A stretch of DNA of 64,000 bases, taken from contig CAVXLL010000015.1 of assembly GCA_963762575.1 (NCBI GenBank), forward strand, positions 62,001 to 126,000. The letters run 5' to 3'. The notes beneath the pieces were generated by a model. That model was not told where the DNA came from and ran no database searches. It saw only the letters and a program-made list of their open reading frames with translations. Source of the stretch: AP-15 sp963762575. Lineage in GTDB: Bacteria > Pseudomonadota > Alphaproteobacteria > ATCC43930 > CGMCC-115725. Below, piece by piece: positions 1-8,268 of this stretch (position 1 is its first letter; each line of letters opens with the position of its first letter). The position numbers were made by a program, and so were the translations under genes.

Positions 1-313
1 ATCGAGCGGGCCTGTTGGCCGGCCGTGATCACCAGCGGCGTCTGGTTCTTGTAAGCCGTGAAGACGCTGCCCCAGGATGGCCGAGACCGGTGGCGGAGTG
101 CAAATTTATCAGGCCGGCGTTGCGTGTCGCCTGCGCATAGCCGTCCGCCATGTCGATTGCCACCATTTCCTGCAGGCCCAGGACATAGCGGAAATCGGAC
201 GAAAAATAGCGGAAGATCGGCAATTCCGTCGAGCCGGGATTTCGGAAGATCGTAGTCATCCCGAACGAGCGGAACAGATCAAATACGACTTCGCGCACTG
301 TGTGCCTCGACAT
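1..313 (-). pseudogene. Benzoylformate decarboxylase-like ThDP enzyme, 5' part, frameshifted, cut by window edge
   Basis: The first 75 or so residues (starting MSRHTVREVVFDLFRSFGMT, then FRNPGSTELPI and GLQEMVAIDMADGYAQATRN) match the N-terminal pyrimidine-binding domain of benzoylformate decarboxylase-like thiamine-diphosphate enzymes; the glutamate of LQEM is the conserved ThDP-activating Glu. The start ATG at 313 is preceded by GGAGA about 7 bases away. After the GLGHPG stretch (near base 75) the frame breaks to a stop at 29, while a different frame continues with VFTAYKNQTPLVITAGQQAR, the expected next motif. The gene is therefore frameshifted here, and it runs off the left edge so its core and C-terminus are unseen. 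Reaction in the family: non-oxidative decarboxylation of 2-oxo acids. Confidence 0.75.
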
Positions 314-705
314 TCAAGTCTCCGTGCTGTCTTGATCGCAGGATATTGCTGAATTCGTCACCCGGGGCGCGGGGCCGGGTGAACCCGAATGAAGAGGAAG
401 GTGCGCTGCACCGGTCTGCAGGGCGAGCTGTTCGGCAAAGACCCCCTGCGAAAGTCGGTCGCCACCCTGACCTTTGGCGGGCTGCGCCGGCGAGATCAGA
501 ATGCCGAGCGGCCTTGAAGCTGATTTGACAACTTACGAAGCGCGGCCCGGCATCGTCCTTGCCTGAACAACGTACCTGCGGTACGGGTCAAGTTCTCGGC
601 CCGGTGATCTCAAGCGTCACGCTGCGGATAACACCGGGCACGCGCCGACGAAACCTCATCGGGAACGGCGGCGCGATGCCGCCACACAGCACTTGGAGGA
701 GATCG
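314..705. other. Intergenic, nothing recognised
   Basis: About 390 bases between the divergent decarboxylase-like gene and the SWIB gene. Short open frames here have no recognisable motifs or good ribosome sites. It must hold the promoters of both flanking genes, but I see no convincing -35/-10 pair. Confidence 0.5.
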
Positions 706-987
706 ATGCCGACCAAAACGCGGGAGAAAAAAGCCAGCGCAGGCAAGGCGAATGCACTGCAGAAGCCGCTACAGCCATCGGAGGAGCTCGCTGCGGTCGT
801 CGGCTCGGGCCCGCTCGCCCGGGGCCAGGTGGTGAGCAAGATGTGGGAGTACATCCGCTCGCACAACCTGCAGAACCCGGAGAACCGCCGCGAAATCCTA
901 GCGGACGACAAGCTCACGAAAGTCTTCGGCAAGGACAAGGTGACCATGTTCGAGATGAACAAGCACCTCACCCGACATCTGAAGTGA
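706..987 (+). CDS. SWIB/MDM2 domain protein
   Basis: A 93-residue protein with a Lys/Ala-rich basic tail (residues 1-25) followed by one SWIB/MDM2 fold: LQPSEELAAVVGS, MWEYIRSHNLQNPENR, ILADDKLTKVFGKD and a C-terminal MNKHLTRHLK match the family pattern. The start at 706 is chosen because GGAGGAG sits 4 bases upstream; an upstream in-frame start at 559 lacks a ribosome site and would add unlike sequence. SWIB domains are known from eukaryotic chromatin remodelling factors and from small bacterial proteins thought to bind DNA or condense chromatin; the basic tail fits nucleic-acid binding. Single gene, no operon partner. The specific role is unknown. Confidence 0.85.
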   Translation: MPTKTREKKASAGKANALQKPLQPSEELAAVVGSGPLARGQVVSKMWEYIRSHNLQNPENRREILADDKLTKVFGKDKVTMFEMNKHLTRHLK

Positions 988-1340
988 GAGCCCGACCGGG
1001 CCCATTCTAATTTGCGGACGAGTTTAGCGTAGGTCGCGCGTAAGGTCGGCTGGCAGGAAGCGCGAAACAACACTACTCCACCAATCAGCCACGCTCGATC
1101 GCTCGCAGCAGTAGTGCCCATGCGCATAGCATGGATCCTATTCGGCAAATTCTTCGTGCTTGCCGTCGCGGTGGGCGGCTTTTTTCCATTATCGAGCCGT
1201 CACCGCCATCGATGCTTCTATCCACCCCGCCTTTGATAAAACACTAGTCGTAGAAGGCGCACGGCGGTCGGGATTTCTACGGAAGTCCGCCCTTCGCGCC
1301 AACTCCTTCCTATGCGGTGCGCGGACCGCTCGGCCGAACC
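988..1340. other. Intergenic, nothing recognised
   Basis: About 350 bases without a supported gene. The 5' part of the following GlnQ-like pseudogene (Walker A region) would be expected here but I cannot find it in any frame, so it has been deleted or has decayed past recognition. Confidence 0.4.
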
Positions 1341-1850
1341 GGTAAACGCGTGCGCATGTCGGAGCGCGAGATCGCTGCCGCGCGCCAGCGGATCGGCATG
1401 GTGTTCCAGAGCTATAACCTCTCTTCCCGCACGTGAATGTGCTGCAGAACATCGTCGCCGCAGCGGTGCGGGTGAAAGGCATTGAGCCCGGCAGGCCGAG
1501 GCTCGCGCACGCGAGCTCCTAGCGATGGTCGGGCTCTCGGACAAGCTGGCCGAATATCCGATCCGGCTTTCGCGCGGTCAGCATCAGCCCGTGGCGATCG
1601 CCGGGGCGCCGGCGATGGATCCCAAGATTATGCTGTTCGACGAGATCACCTCGGCGCTCGACCCTGAACTGGTGGGCGAAGCGTTGGCGGCGGTACAGCA
1701 GCTCGCGAGCGACGGCATGACGATGGTCGTCGTCACCCATGAGATGAGCTTCGCCCGCGACATTGCCGACCGGATCGTCTTTATGGATGCCGGCGTCATC
1801 GAGCGGTGCGCGCCTTTCTCAAGCGCTACAACGATCGCTTTCGGATCTGA
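1341..1850 (+). pseudogene. Amino-acid ABC transporter ATPase remnant (GlnQ/HisP type)
   Basis: Pieces of a polar amino-acid ABC ATPase lie in three frames. Piece one ends RIGMVFQSYNL with the Q-loop; an extra CT near 1425 breaks the frame just before FPHVNVLQNIV. Piece two stops at the TAG near 1518. Piece three carries a degraded signature (LSRGQHQ where LSGGQQQ is expected), MDPKIMLFDEITSALDPE (Pro of the D-loop region replaced by Ile) and the H-loop VVTHEM. The C-terminal RAFLKRYNDRF is again out of frame, ending at the TGA at 1848-1850. Walker A is absent. With three breaks and a missing P-loop it cannot make a working ATPase. No permease or binding-protein partner is adjacent. Confidence 0.85.
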
Positions 1851-2047
1851 GCAGCAACTCGCGGCGCGGGCGTTGGCTCAAGCAGCAGGCTCTGAGGCGG
1901 CCGCGCAGAACCTATAAGGCGCTAAAATTGCCGTCCCAAGTCATATCGCATGCCGCCGCAGCGGTCGGGTGGAACCGAAAGTTCCTGATCGTCCAAGAGG
2001 ATCCGCTTCACCGGATTTTATCGGGAAGAGTACAGCGCTGCAAAGCT

Positions 2048-2926
2048 CTAACGGACCGAGTTGTAGACGTCATGCCAACGCTTGATGGCTTCGATGTGGC
2101 CGTCCACCGTGGCGAGGTTCGCGCCCATCGTCACGACGGATATGTGGCTCCCCCCGGCCTCGCGCCACGCCGCGATATCGCCGGGCCATTGGTTGTCGCC
2201 GCGGCTGTATTGCTGAATCAACTCGAAGCCGAATGCGCCAACGTCCCGGCCGAGCTTGCGCAGCTTGGCTTCGATCCCCGCCTTGATTTGGACCGCTTCG
2301 GTTTGAGTCCGGCCTGAAAACAGGAACCCGTCCCCGATCCTGGCAGCCCGGTCGTACGCTGCCTCACTGAACCCACCAAGCCAGATCGGGATCTGCCGTT
2401 TCGGGCGCGGCAAGATCCCGGCTCTGTCGATCCGGTGGTCGGAATCCTCGTATTCGACCACAGGCTCCTGCCACAGCTTGCGGATCAAGGCGATCTGCTG
2501 TTCCTGCCGCTTGCCGCGGCGGCGAAAATGTCGGGACATTTCGAGGCCGTCGAATTCCACCCAGTTCCAGCCGACCCCGACGCCCAGGCGAAGCCGGCCC
2601 TCCGCGAACAGGTCGACATCCGCCGCCTGTTTGGCGAACAGCGCAGTCTGTCGCTGCGGCAGGATGATCACCCCCGTTACCAATTCGAGTTTGTTGGTGA
2701 CGCCGGCGAGGTAAGCGTAGGTGACCAGCGGCTCGTGGAACGGATCGGTTTCTTTGTACGGACCGGTCAACTTCGGTTCCCTGCCGGCATGAACGGCGCC
2801 GAGGACATGGTCGTAGATCACAATATGGTCGTAACCCAGGTCTTCGGCCGCCTGGGCAAACGCCTTGACCGCCCCTGCATCGCCGCCAAGCTCGATCTGC
2901 GGATAAACCACACCAGCTTTCATCAT
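2048..2926 (-). CDS. LLM-class (luciferase-like) flavin/F420-dependent oxidoreductase
   Basis: 292 residues with the bacterial-luciferase TIM-barrel layout: N-terminal KAGVVYPQIELGGDAGAVKA, DHVLGAVH, then TGVIILPQRQTALFAKQAAD, the LRLGVGVGWN turn and PIWLGGFSEAAYDRAARIGDG, which is a strongly conserved cofactor-binding segment of this family. The family reduces or oxidises substrates with FMN or F420; the substrate cannot be told from sequence. Start at tandem ATGATG with GAGGAAG upstream. It lies 12 bases after the MazF-like toxin gene on the same strand, so it may be read from the toxin-antitoxin promoter. A degraded copy of its 5' end is found at 3708-3851. Confidence 0.85.
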   Translation of the reverse strand: MMKAGVVYPQIELGGDAGAVKAFAQAAEDLGYDHIVIYDHVLGAVHAGREPKLTGPYKETDPFHEPLVTYAYLAGVTNKLELVTGVIILPQRQTALFAKQAADVDLFAEGRLRLGVGVGWNWVEFDGLEMSRHFRRRGKRQEQQIALIRKLWQEPVVEYEDSDHRIDRAGILPRPKRQIPIWLGGFSEAAYDRAARIGDGFLFSGRTQTEAVQIKAGIEAKLRKLGRDVGAFGFELIQQYSRGDNQWPGDIAAWREAGGSHISVVTMGANLATVDGHIEAIKRWHDVYNSVR

Positions 2927-2938
2927 CCACTTCCTCTT

Positions 2939-3292
2939 CTATGCCTCGAGCCTCGTCGCGGGCGAGCTGGCCAACCCGAGGAAGACAAGAATCGCCTGAT
3001 TGAGCCGCAGGATATCTTCGTTGTCCAAGCGTCCGATCTGCGCACCCACCTTGGACTTCGGGACGGTGGTGATTTTGTCCACCATCAGCCGGCTGGTTGC
3101 CAACAATCCGTTACGGTCATTCGGATCGACAGGCAGGCGGAACAAAGGCGCTTCTGTTTCATCGGTGGTGAAGGCGCACACCGTGATCGAGTCTGTCGCG
3201 TCGAAACTGTCATCCTGGACGATGACCACCGGACGGGGTTTGCCCGCGTAGTCCCTGCCGCCGGCGACTGTCCAGATGTCGCCACGCCTCAT
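2939..3292 (-). CDS. MazF/PemK-family toxin (endoribonuclease)
   Basis: 117 residues with the MazF/PemK beta-barrel pattern: MRRGDIWTVAGGRDYAGKPRPVVIVQDD at the N-terminus (the conserved G-K-x-RP-VVIVQ block; the Arg is catalytic in the family), SRLMVDKITTVPKSK in the middle, and the final helix DNEDILRLNQAILVFLGL. Members cleave mRNA at short specific sequences. Its ATG overlaps the stop of the antitoxin gene by 4 bases (ATGA), a classical antitoxin-first operon. The length is typical and no key element is missing, so the toxin looks functional. Confidence 0.9.
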   Translation of the reverse strand: MRRGDIWTVAGGRDYAGKPRPVVIVQDDSFDATDSITVCAFTTDETEAPLFRLPVDPNDRNGLLATSRLMVDKITTVPKSKVGAQIGRLDNEDILRLNQAILVFLGLASSPATRLEA

Positions 3293-3513
3293 TCATCCCG
3301 CCAATCAGACACCGCATCGATGAACGCCTGATCCTCGCGGGCATGAGCGCTCGTTGCCACAGCCAGCGATTGGCGGTGCGCCTCTGACCGGAAGGACGGC
3401 GCGCGCACGTCCGGCACCCAAATCTGGATGGGGCGCAGGCCCTGCGACCGCAGGCGTTCGCGATGTTCCCGAACCTTGACGCGGGACGGCTTGGGCTTCG
3501 ATGTCGGGGCCAT
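3289..3513 (-). CDS. MazE-family antitoxin (DUF3018 type)
   Basis: 74 residues, strongly basic in the first third (KPKPSRVKVREHRERLRSQG) followed by LRPIQIWVPDVR and an acidic C-terminal tail ending DAVSDWRDE. This matches the DUF3018 group of MazE-like antitoxins, where the N-terminal part binds DNA and the C-terminal tail occupies the toxin groove. GGAG lies 8 bases before the ATG at 3513. The pair probably autorepresses: a perfect 12-bp palindrome stands 18 bases upstream of the start. Confidence 0.88.
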   Translation of the reverse strand: MAPTSKPKPSRVKVREHRERLRSQGLRPIQIWVPDVRAPSFRSEAHRQSLAVATSAHAREDQAFIDAVSDWRDE

Positions 3514-3530
3514 GGCAGCACTCCAGACCA

Positions 3531-3542
3531 GTTACATGTAAC
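3531..3542. promoter_or_regulatory. Probable toxin-antitoxin operator (12-bp palindrome)
   Basis: GTTACATGTAAC is a perfect palindrome located 18 bases upstream of the antitoxin start codon. Position and symmetry fit an autoregulatory site for the MazE/MazF-like complex. The assignment is an inference from position. Confidence 0.55.
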
Positions 3543-3707
3543 CTATCATCGATACTGGGTCTTGACCAGCCACATCGCATCGAGGCTTTCGGCCTAAGCG
3601 ATCGACCGGAGTGAGTCGGACCTGGGCAGCAAAGAAGGGCCGAGTGAAGGTCGGAGGAAATAGCGCGGCCGGTCATTCGTTAGGATCGGCGCGCAGGCGG
3701 ATAGGCG

Positions 3708-3851
3708 AACGGCGCCGAGCACATGATCGTAGATCACGATATGGTCGTAACCCAAATCTTCGGCCCGCCCGGGCAAACGCTCTGACTGCCCCTGTATCGC
3801 CGCCAAGTTCGACCTGCGGATAAACCACACCAGCTTTCGCCGTCCACTTCC
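3708..3851 (-). pseudogene. Degenerate duplicate of the LLM oxidoreductase 5' end
   Basis: About 140 bases are clearly alignable with 2796-2940: the same upstream GGGAAGTGG block, then KAGVVYPQVELGGDTGAVRAF, and in a shifted frame EDLGYDHIVIYDHVLGAV. The tandem start codons ATGATG have become ACGGCG, a base has been lost after about 25 codons, and homology stops near codon 45. This is a partial tandem duplication that has decayed. It encodes nothing useful. Confidence 0.85.
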
Positions 3852-4072
3852 CCTTTCGCGTTGTGCGGTCTTGCGCCAGATAGAGGCCATTTGCGCCCGG
3901 TTCGGAAGCAGCAGCCCAAACACGGACACATAATTTTCGCCGCGACACGATCGTAGATTACCCGGCGCGATGATGATCGTGAACGGCAAACGGGGCAAAC
4001 GATCATCGGTCTGCCGCCTCGAAAGCTTAAGCCGCCTGCGTGGTGTGCTACGGCCGCGGTCGCTTTCGGCGA

Positions 4073-4103
4073 ATCACGATCATCCGACGAGACCGGCCCT
4101 GGG
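4073..4103 (+). repeat. 31-bp direct repeat, left copy
   Basis: Begins ATCACGATCATCCGACGAGA and matches 8369-8399 at 29 of 31 positions in the same orientation. The two copies bracket the two-gene nuclease module. This could be an attachment-site pair left by integration, or two members of a dispersed repeat family; no integrase is visible between them. Confidence 0.7.
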
Positions 4104-4400
4104 TCTCAAAATGCCCCGCAGCAGCCGTTCGCAGCAGCGGTGGGGATTGGCGAGGTTGAACGATCAGAGCCGATACGGTCCGGCCAAGTCTCCGGATCGA
4201 TGGCAAGGCGCTGACCGATATGTGCTGAAAATCCCGTGAAGGGCTTCAGAAGGTCCGTAATGACGCTGTCCCAAACATGCAAGCACGGAAGCACGGCATA
4301 GGAGACCGTGCCGGATTTGCTCGCCATACTCGCGTCGGTCGCTAAACGTCGGCGCAGCAGACTGACAGTGGTCTGTTCGTCCCCACGCTGCTCGGTCCCA

Positions 4401-4406
4401 TATAAT
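4401..4406 (+). promoter_or_regulatory. Possible -10 element of the two-gene module
   Basis: A perfect TATAAT lies inside an unusually AT-rich stretch (CATATAATATTATAAGGAG) 85 bases before the TTG start at 4491. No good -35 hexamer is seen at 16-18 bases spacing, so this is only a weak prediction. Confidence 0.3.
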
Positions 4407-4490
4407 ATTATAAGGAGCTATTCTGGGTGACCTGGGTTACATGCGCAGCGACTTGGCTCGTCTATCTCCGCGTCTTAAAGGATTATCCTA

Positions 4491-7400
4491 TTGCAGGATC
4501 AACAGCCGATACCTGATCAACTGCTTGCCTCGATGCCGGTGAATGTTACCTCGGTGCCGCTGAGGTCTATCGCTTCCGAGCGCCCCGACCTATTCGCCCG
4601 CTTACGCGGGTTCGATCCGATCCAGTTGGTCGCCACCTTTGGAGGGTTGCTCGCCGTCCCGGAGCTTCAAAGCAACTGCGTCCGTCTGGAGGTGCTTGCT
4701 CACCTTTCTCTCGCGATTGGACACGGCCGGCGGCAGGCAGATGCCGCCCTGATTGGCGAGCTGTTCGGGGCACTCGACGACGGGATTTGCGGTCGCTGCG
4801 AAGACCCTGCCGAGGACGTATTCGTCAGCTCGATCGGAACGTCGCGCGGGAATTTTCGAGTCCTCGAAGGAACGTGGGAATCCGCTGGCTTCTACCTGCA
4901 ACGGGTCGTAAACGCCGTCGAAGCGATGCCGCAAGGTTCGGGCTATGACGACTTACGCGACAGCGTCTTTGCCCTGTTGCGGTTGTCCGACATCGTTTGC
5001 GAACGGGCAGGCTTGGTCCGTTATCAGCTCGGCAACGACATCCCCGCAAACGCCTTGCCGGATGATATCGCCGGCCGGCTAGATGCAATTCAACGGCTCG
5101 TGCGGTTCTCCCGCGAAGAATTACGCGGCTTCGGCGTTTCGATCGACGACCTCGCGCCTTTCGGGTTCGTCCCGGACGATCGCGAAAGCTTGCTCGAAGA
5201 ATTGATCGGTTACTCGTTCTTTGAACGCTACCCAGTCCTGTTTCGCAAAGGCGAGATTTGTCTCGCGCTGCCGACGGCTATCAGCTCGGCGATCCGCCGG
5301 TATGTGATCGAGTGCATGGAAAATGCCGGCATGCGCGAAGCCTTTCTGCGAGGGCTAGGACGCGAGTACGCAGCCACATTCGCGCAGGCGCCCTTGCTTG
5401 GCGGCCATATCGGCGTTCCCATCGCTTTCCAGCGCACACGGCTCGGCATGTATGCCTCCGTGATGACTAAGGTGGAGGAAGGGCGAGACCTAAATTTTGT
5501 GTTCCTGCTCGATACGCTGGACGACTTCCAAGCCGGCGGACTCGCTGGGCACAATCCCGATAGCGACGGGCCGCCTGCTGATCTTGGCCAGTTGATCGAT
5601 GAGGCGTGCGAGGCGGCGAGGTCGGACGACACCTTCCGCGACGGCATCACGCTCCTAGTAAATTGTGGCGTCGGCCGCGGCACCGCTCTTTCTCTGGAGA
5701 GCCTGCACCGCCCCGGTTGGGGGCTTGAGTTCATCAGCGCCGCCGACCTTTTCACGCTGAGCTGGGTCAGAAAATTCAAGCCCCTATCACTTTGGCGTCT
5801 GTTGCAAGCCGAAGCCAAAGCGGAATCGTTGGGCGTGCACCTTCAGAATATCAACGGCCTTCTAAACATGGTCGCCTGGGCGCAGTCGCTTGATGGACAT
5901 GTTATTCCACATGCTGAACTGCCCGACGACTTTATGGCGGAGCACAGTTCTGCCGTCATTGCAATCGACCAAAATGGCCTCCGCAAGCTGCGTCACGAGG
6001 TCGCCGTGGGTTGGGACCCTCATGTTGAACAGGATATGCAGGGGCGCTGGATTTGGGTAAGACGAGACGCGCCTTCCGCCCTAAAAGAAGATGACGAGCT
6101 GCCGCTGTATGCGGGCGAGCTGAAACTCTCTGGCGGCGGACCACCTGCCGTCTACATCACGCCGAAGCGCCGCTGGTGGGGTGAGATCGACATACCCAGC
6201 AAATCCTCGGGCCACATTGCTTATCAACGCTGGAAGGTGATGACGACATGGCTCGCGCGCGCCGCTTCGGTACTCGATGCCGCGTTTGCCGACGTTGCCG
6301 ATGGGCCAATTCGGTGGCGCGTACGCTTCGAGGGTCCACTTGGCAAAGTCGATGCTATTCCTGAACGAATGACGTACGCCGAGGCGCGGGGTCAGCTCTC
6401 CATCTCCGCGCAAGCCGGCGGGAACGATCTTACGACCACTGCCGCGCCGGCATTCGAGAAGGCGCATTTTAATGATGACAACATTGCCGAGCGTGCGCTC
6501 GTCGAAAGTCTTATTGACGGCGTGGCTGTCCTCGCTGGACGCGAGCTGAACGACGTTGAGAGGGAACGCATAGTTTCCGCGATCGTGCCCGACAACCGGG
6601 CGCGCCATGCGCACATGTTTCATACGCACGCTTTTCGCGACTACGTTCAAGGATCGTTGCCTCAGAATCCCCTCACAATCGACGAGATGGAGGCGGCGAC
6701 ACTGAGACTTGGATTGGGTTGGAGTGTTCGGAACCGAAGTAGCGGATCGCTCGTGGAAGGAAAGCAAGCGTGCCTCGGCTATCTCAGCGCGCTCGTGAAA
6801 TCCCTTGAAGAGGATTTGTGTGGCTGGCTCGCCACCTTCGATCGTGCCGAAACCTTGCGACTACTGCTCGAGAACCATGAAGCGGCAATCATCGATCGAG
6901 ACCGTTGGTCGCGCACGGCAGCCGCCGTCGTGTCGCTTGCACGGAACAAAACGAGCGCCATGGAAATGATGGCGCGCCACGATTTCGAGCTGAACGCCGT
7001 CTTTCAATCGACACGTCTTTTAAGCGAGATCGCGATCTGCGAATGCCCGCCAATGGGAGGGCGCCGTCCGGCCCAATCCGATCTGTCGCTCCTGATGGCC
7101 ATGATGATGACGGTGACGCAATACGGCGGCTGGTCCGATGCCATCCGCTGGGATGTTATGGAGCCTCGGCTAAAAATACGGGCCCTCGGTGACGTACATG
7201 CAAGGCTCGGGTTCGTAGAAGAAATACTGGCGCCGTTTGCGCGCACAACGGCCGACATGCGAACCCAGGAAGCCATAGAGAGCTATTCATCCAATTTGAA
7301 GCGTCCCGACGATGGACAGTCACTAGAGGACGTATTCGAGCCACAGTTCCTCGCCGCGTGGCGCGACGAGGCCGGCGCGACGCTCGACGAATTCCTGTCC

Positions 7401-7595
7401 TTCGTCGGATACGTTGAACAGCTCGGAATGGACGAAGGCGCGGCGGTTCTGAAGCTGCCGCGTAGCCGATTAGAAACCGTTAAGCTCGACAAGGGGTCGC
7501 TGCCCGACGACATCGCGTCAGCTATCATCGCGTTCCTAACGCTCCGTAGCCGACCAAAATGGCGTGAAGTCCCGGAGGGCTACGATGACTTCTGA
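4491..7595 (+). CDS. Large protein of unknown function, partner of a PD-(D/E)XK nuclease
   Basis: 1034 residues that I do not recognise. No signal peptide or membrane segment is visible, and there is no P-loop, helicase or methyltransferase motif; the protein looks soluble and largely helical. A central patch (LPTAISSAIRRYVIE near residue 265) and a Trp-rich segment (YITPKRRWWGEIDIPS near 565) are distinctive. The TTG start at 4491 follows AAAGGA at a spacing of 8; the first internal ATG (4533) has no ribosome site. Its last 11 bases overlap the nuclease gene, so the two are translationally coupled and probably form one complex. Codon third positions look less GC-biased than in neighbouring genes, suggesting acquisition. 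Together with the flanking direct repeat, the layout resembles a small defence cassette, but that is inference. Confidence 0.8.
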   Translation: MQDQQPIPDQLLASMPVNVTSVPLRSIASERPDLFARLRGFDPIQLVATFGGLLAVPELQSNCVRLEVLAHLSLAIGHGRRQADAALIGELFGALDDGICGRCEDPAEDVFVSSIGTSRGNFRVLEGTWESAGFYLQRVVNAVEAMPQGSGYDDLRDSVFALLRLSDIVCERAGLVRYQLGNDIPANALPDDIAGRLDAIQRLVRFSREELRGFGVSIDDLAPFGFVPDDRESLLEELIGYSFFERYPVLFRKGEICLALPTAISSAIRRYVIECMENAGMREAFLRGLGREYAATFAQAPLLGGHIGVPIAFQRTRLGMYASVMTKVEEGRDLNFVFLLDTLDDFQAGGLAGHNPDSDGPPADLGQLIDEACEAARSDDTFRDGITLLVNCGVGRGTALSLESLHRPGWGLEFISAADLFTLSWVRKFKPLSLWRLLQAEAKAESLGVHLQNINGLLNMVAWAQSLDGHVIPHAELPDDFMAEHSSAVIAIDQNGLRKLRHEVAVGWDPHVEQDMQGRWIWVRRDAPSALKEDDELPLYAGELKLSGGGPPAVYITPKRRWWGEIDIPSKSSGHIAYQRWKVMTTWLARAASVLDAAFADVADGPIRWRVRFEGPLGKVDAIPERMTYAEARGQLSISAQAGGNDLTTTAAPAFEKAHFNDDNIAERALVESLIDGVAVLAGRELNDVERERIVSAIVPDNRARHAHMFHTHAFRDYVQGSLPQNPLTIDEMEAATLRLGLGWSVRNRSSGSLVEGKQACLGYLSALVKSLEEDLCGWLATFDRAETLRLLLENHEAAIIDRDRWSRTAAAVVSLARNKTSAMEMMARHDFELNAVFQSTRLLSEIAICECPPMGGRRPAQSDLSLLMAMMMTVTQYGGWSDAIRWDVMEPRLKIRALGDVHARLGFVEEILAPFARTTADMRTQEAIESYSSNLKRPDDGQSLEDVFEPQFLAAWRDEAGATLDEFLSFVGYVEQLGMDEGAAVLKLPRSRLETVKLDKGSLPDDIASAIIAFLTLRSRPKWREVPEGYDDF

Positions 7596-8268
7596 CCGCC
7601 AACCATGGCGCTTTAGGCGTCGGCTGAGCGTCTTGCGTAAGCCGCTCTTGCAAATTGATGACGGCGACGATCCTACGATCATGGTAGCGCCGGGTATCTT
7701 GCGTGACGCTCTCACTTACATGGTCGGCAACTACCACAGGGGCGATTTTCCGCTTCGGCAGCTTCGGCGCGCCATGCGCTCCTGGGCCGGCACCATACGT
7801 GATCGCGCTGGCCGAAAATTCAGCAGAGCAGTCGCGGCCCGTTTGAAGGATCTTGGCTGGGAAGCCGAGCCCGACGTGAAAGTCACCAAGTTGCTCAACC
7901 GCGGCTTCGACCGGGATTACGGTGATGTTGACGTGTTGGCCTGGAACCAAGCCTCGGCAAGAGTGCTCATCATCGAATGCAAAGACGTGCAGTACCGGAA
8001 AACATATGGCGAGGTCGCCGAGCAGCTCGCGGATTTTCGAGGCGAGGTTTGGCCCGATGGTAGACGCGATTATCTGCTGAGGCACTTAGACCGGATTGAC
8101 GTCATATCGCGGCATTTGCCCGCCGTGGCCAAACATGTGGGTATGACGGTAGACCGGGGGGTCGAGAGCCATCTGGTCTTCAAGAATCCGGTGCCAACGG
8201 AATTCGCCCTCAAGCACATGGCGGAACGAGTTTCCGTAGGCATTTTCGACCGACTGGCGACCATTTGA
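7585..8268 (+). CDS. Predicted PD-(D/E)XK-superfamily nuclease
   Basis: 227 residues. After a basic N-terminal region (residues 1-70, several RRR/RRAMR patches) comes a restriction-like core: GRKFSRAVAARLKDLGWEAE (residues 76-95), GDVDVLAW (Asp114 and Asp116), then VLIIECKD with Glu131 and Lys133, and EVAEQLADF with Gln147. This is the D-(x)n-ExK plus Q pattern of Mrr/NERD-like nucleases. The ATG at 7585 has GGAGGG at 7574-7579; a GTG at 7564 in the same frame is less likely. It overlaps the end of the 1034-residue gene, so both are made together. Likely job: DNA or RNA cleavage directed or gated by the large partner. Family membership is confident; target and trigger are unknown. Confidence 0.82.
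   Translation: MTSDRQPWRFRRRLSVLRKPLLQIDDGDDPTIMVAPGILRDALTYMVGNYHRGDFPLRQLRRAMRSWAGTIRDRAGRKFSRAVAARLKDLGWEAEPDVKVTKLLNRGFDRDYGDVDVLAWNQASARVLIIECKDVQYRKTYGEVAEQLADFRGEVWPDGRRDYLLRHLDRIDVISRHLPAVAKHVGMTVDRGVESHLVFKNPVPTEFALKHMAERVSVGIFDRLATI

Larger units (their letters stand above)
3852..4490. other. Intergenic, left flank of the putative island
   Basis: About 640 bases with no supported gene. It contains the left copy of a 31-bp direct repeat (4073-4103) and an AT-rich block with TATAAT at 4401-4406 just before the 1034-residue gene. Nothing else is recognised. Confidence 0.5.

Noticed and set aside
1160..1345. 61-codon open frame before the GlnQ remnant
   Set aside because: No motif in any part and no ribosome site; it also does not encode the missing P-loop of the ATPase.
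4491..7595. The 1034-residue gene as a helicase or ATPase of a known defence system
   Set aside because: No Walker A, DEAD/DEAH or SF2 motif can be found, so no known system name was assigned.
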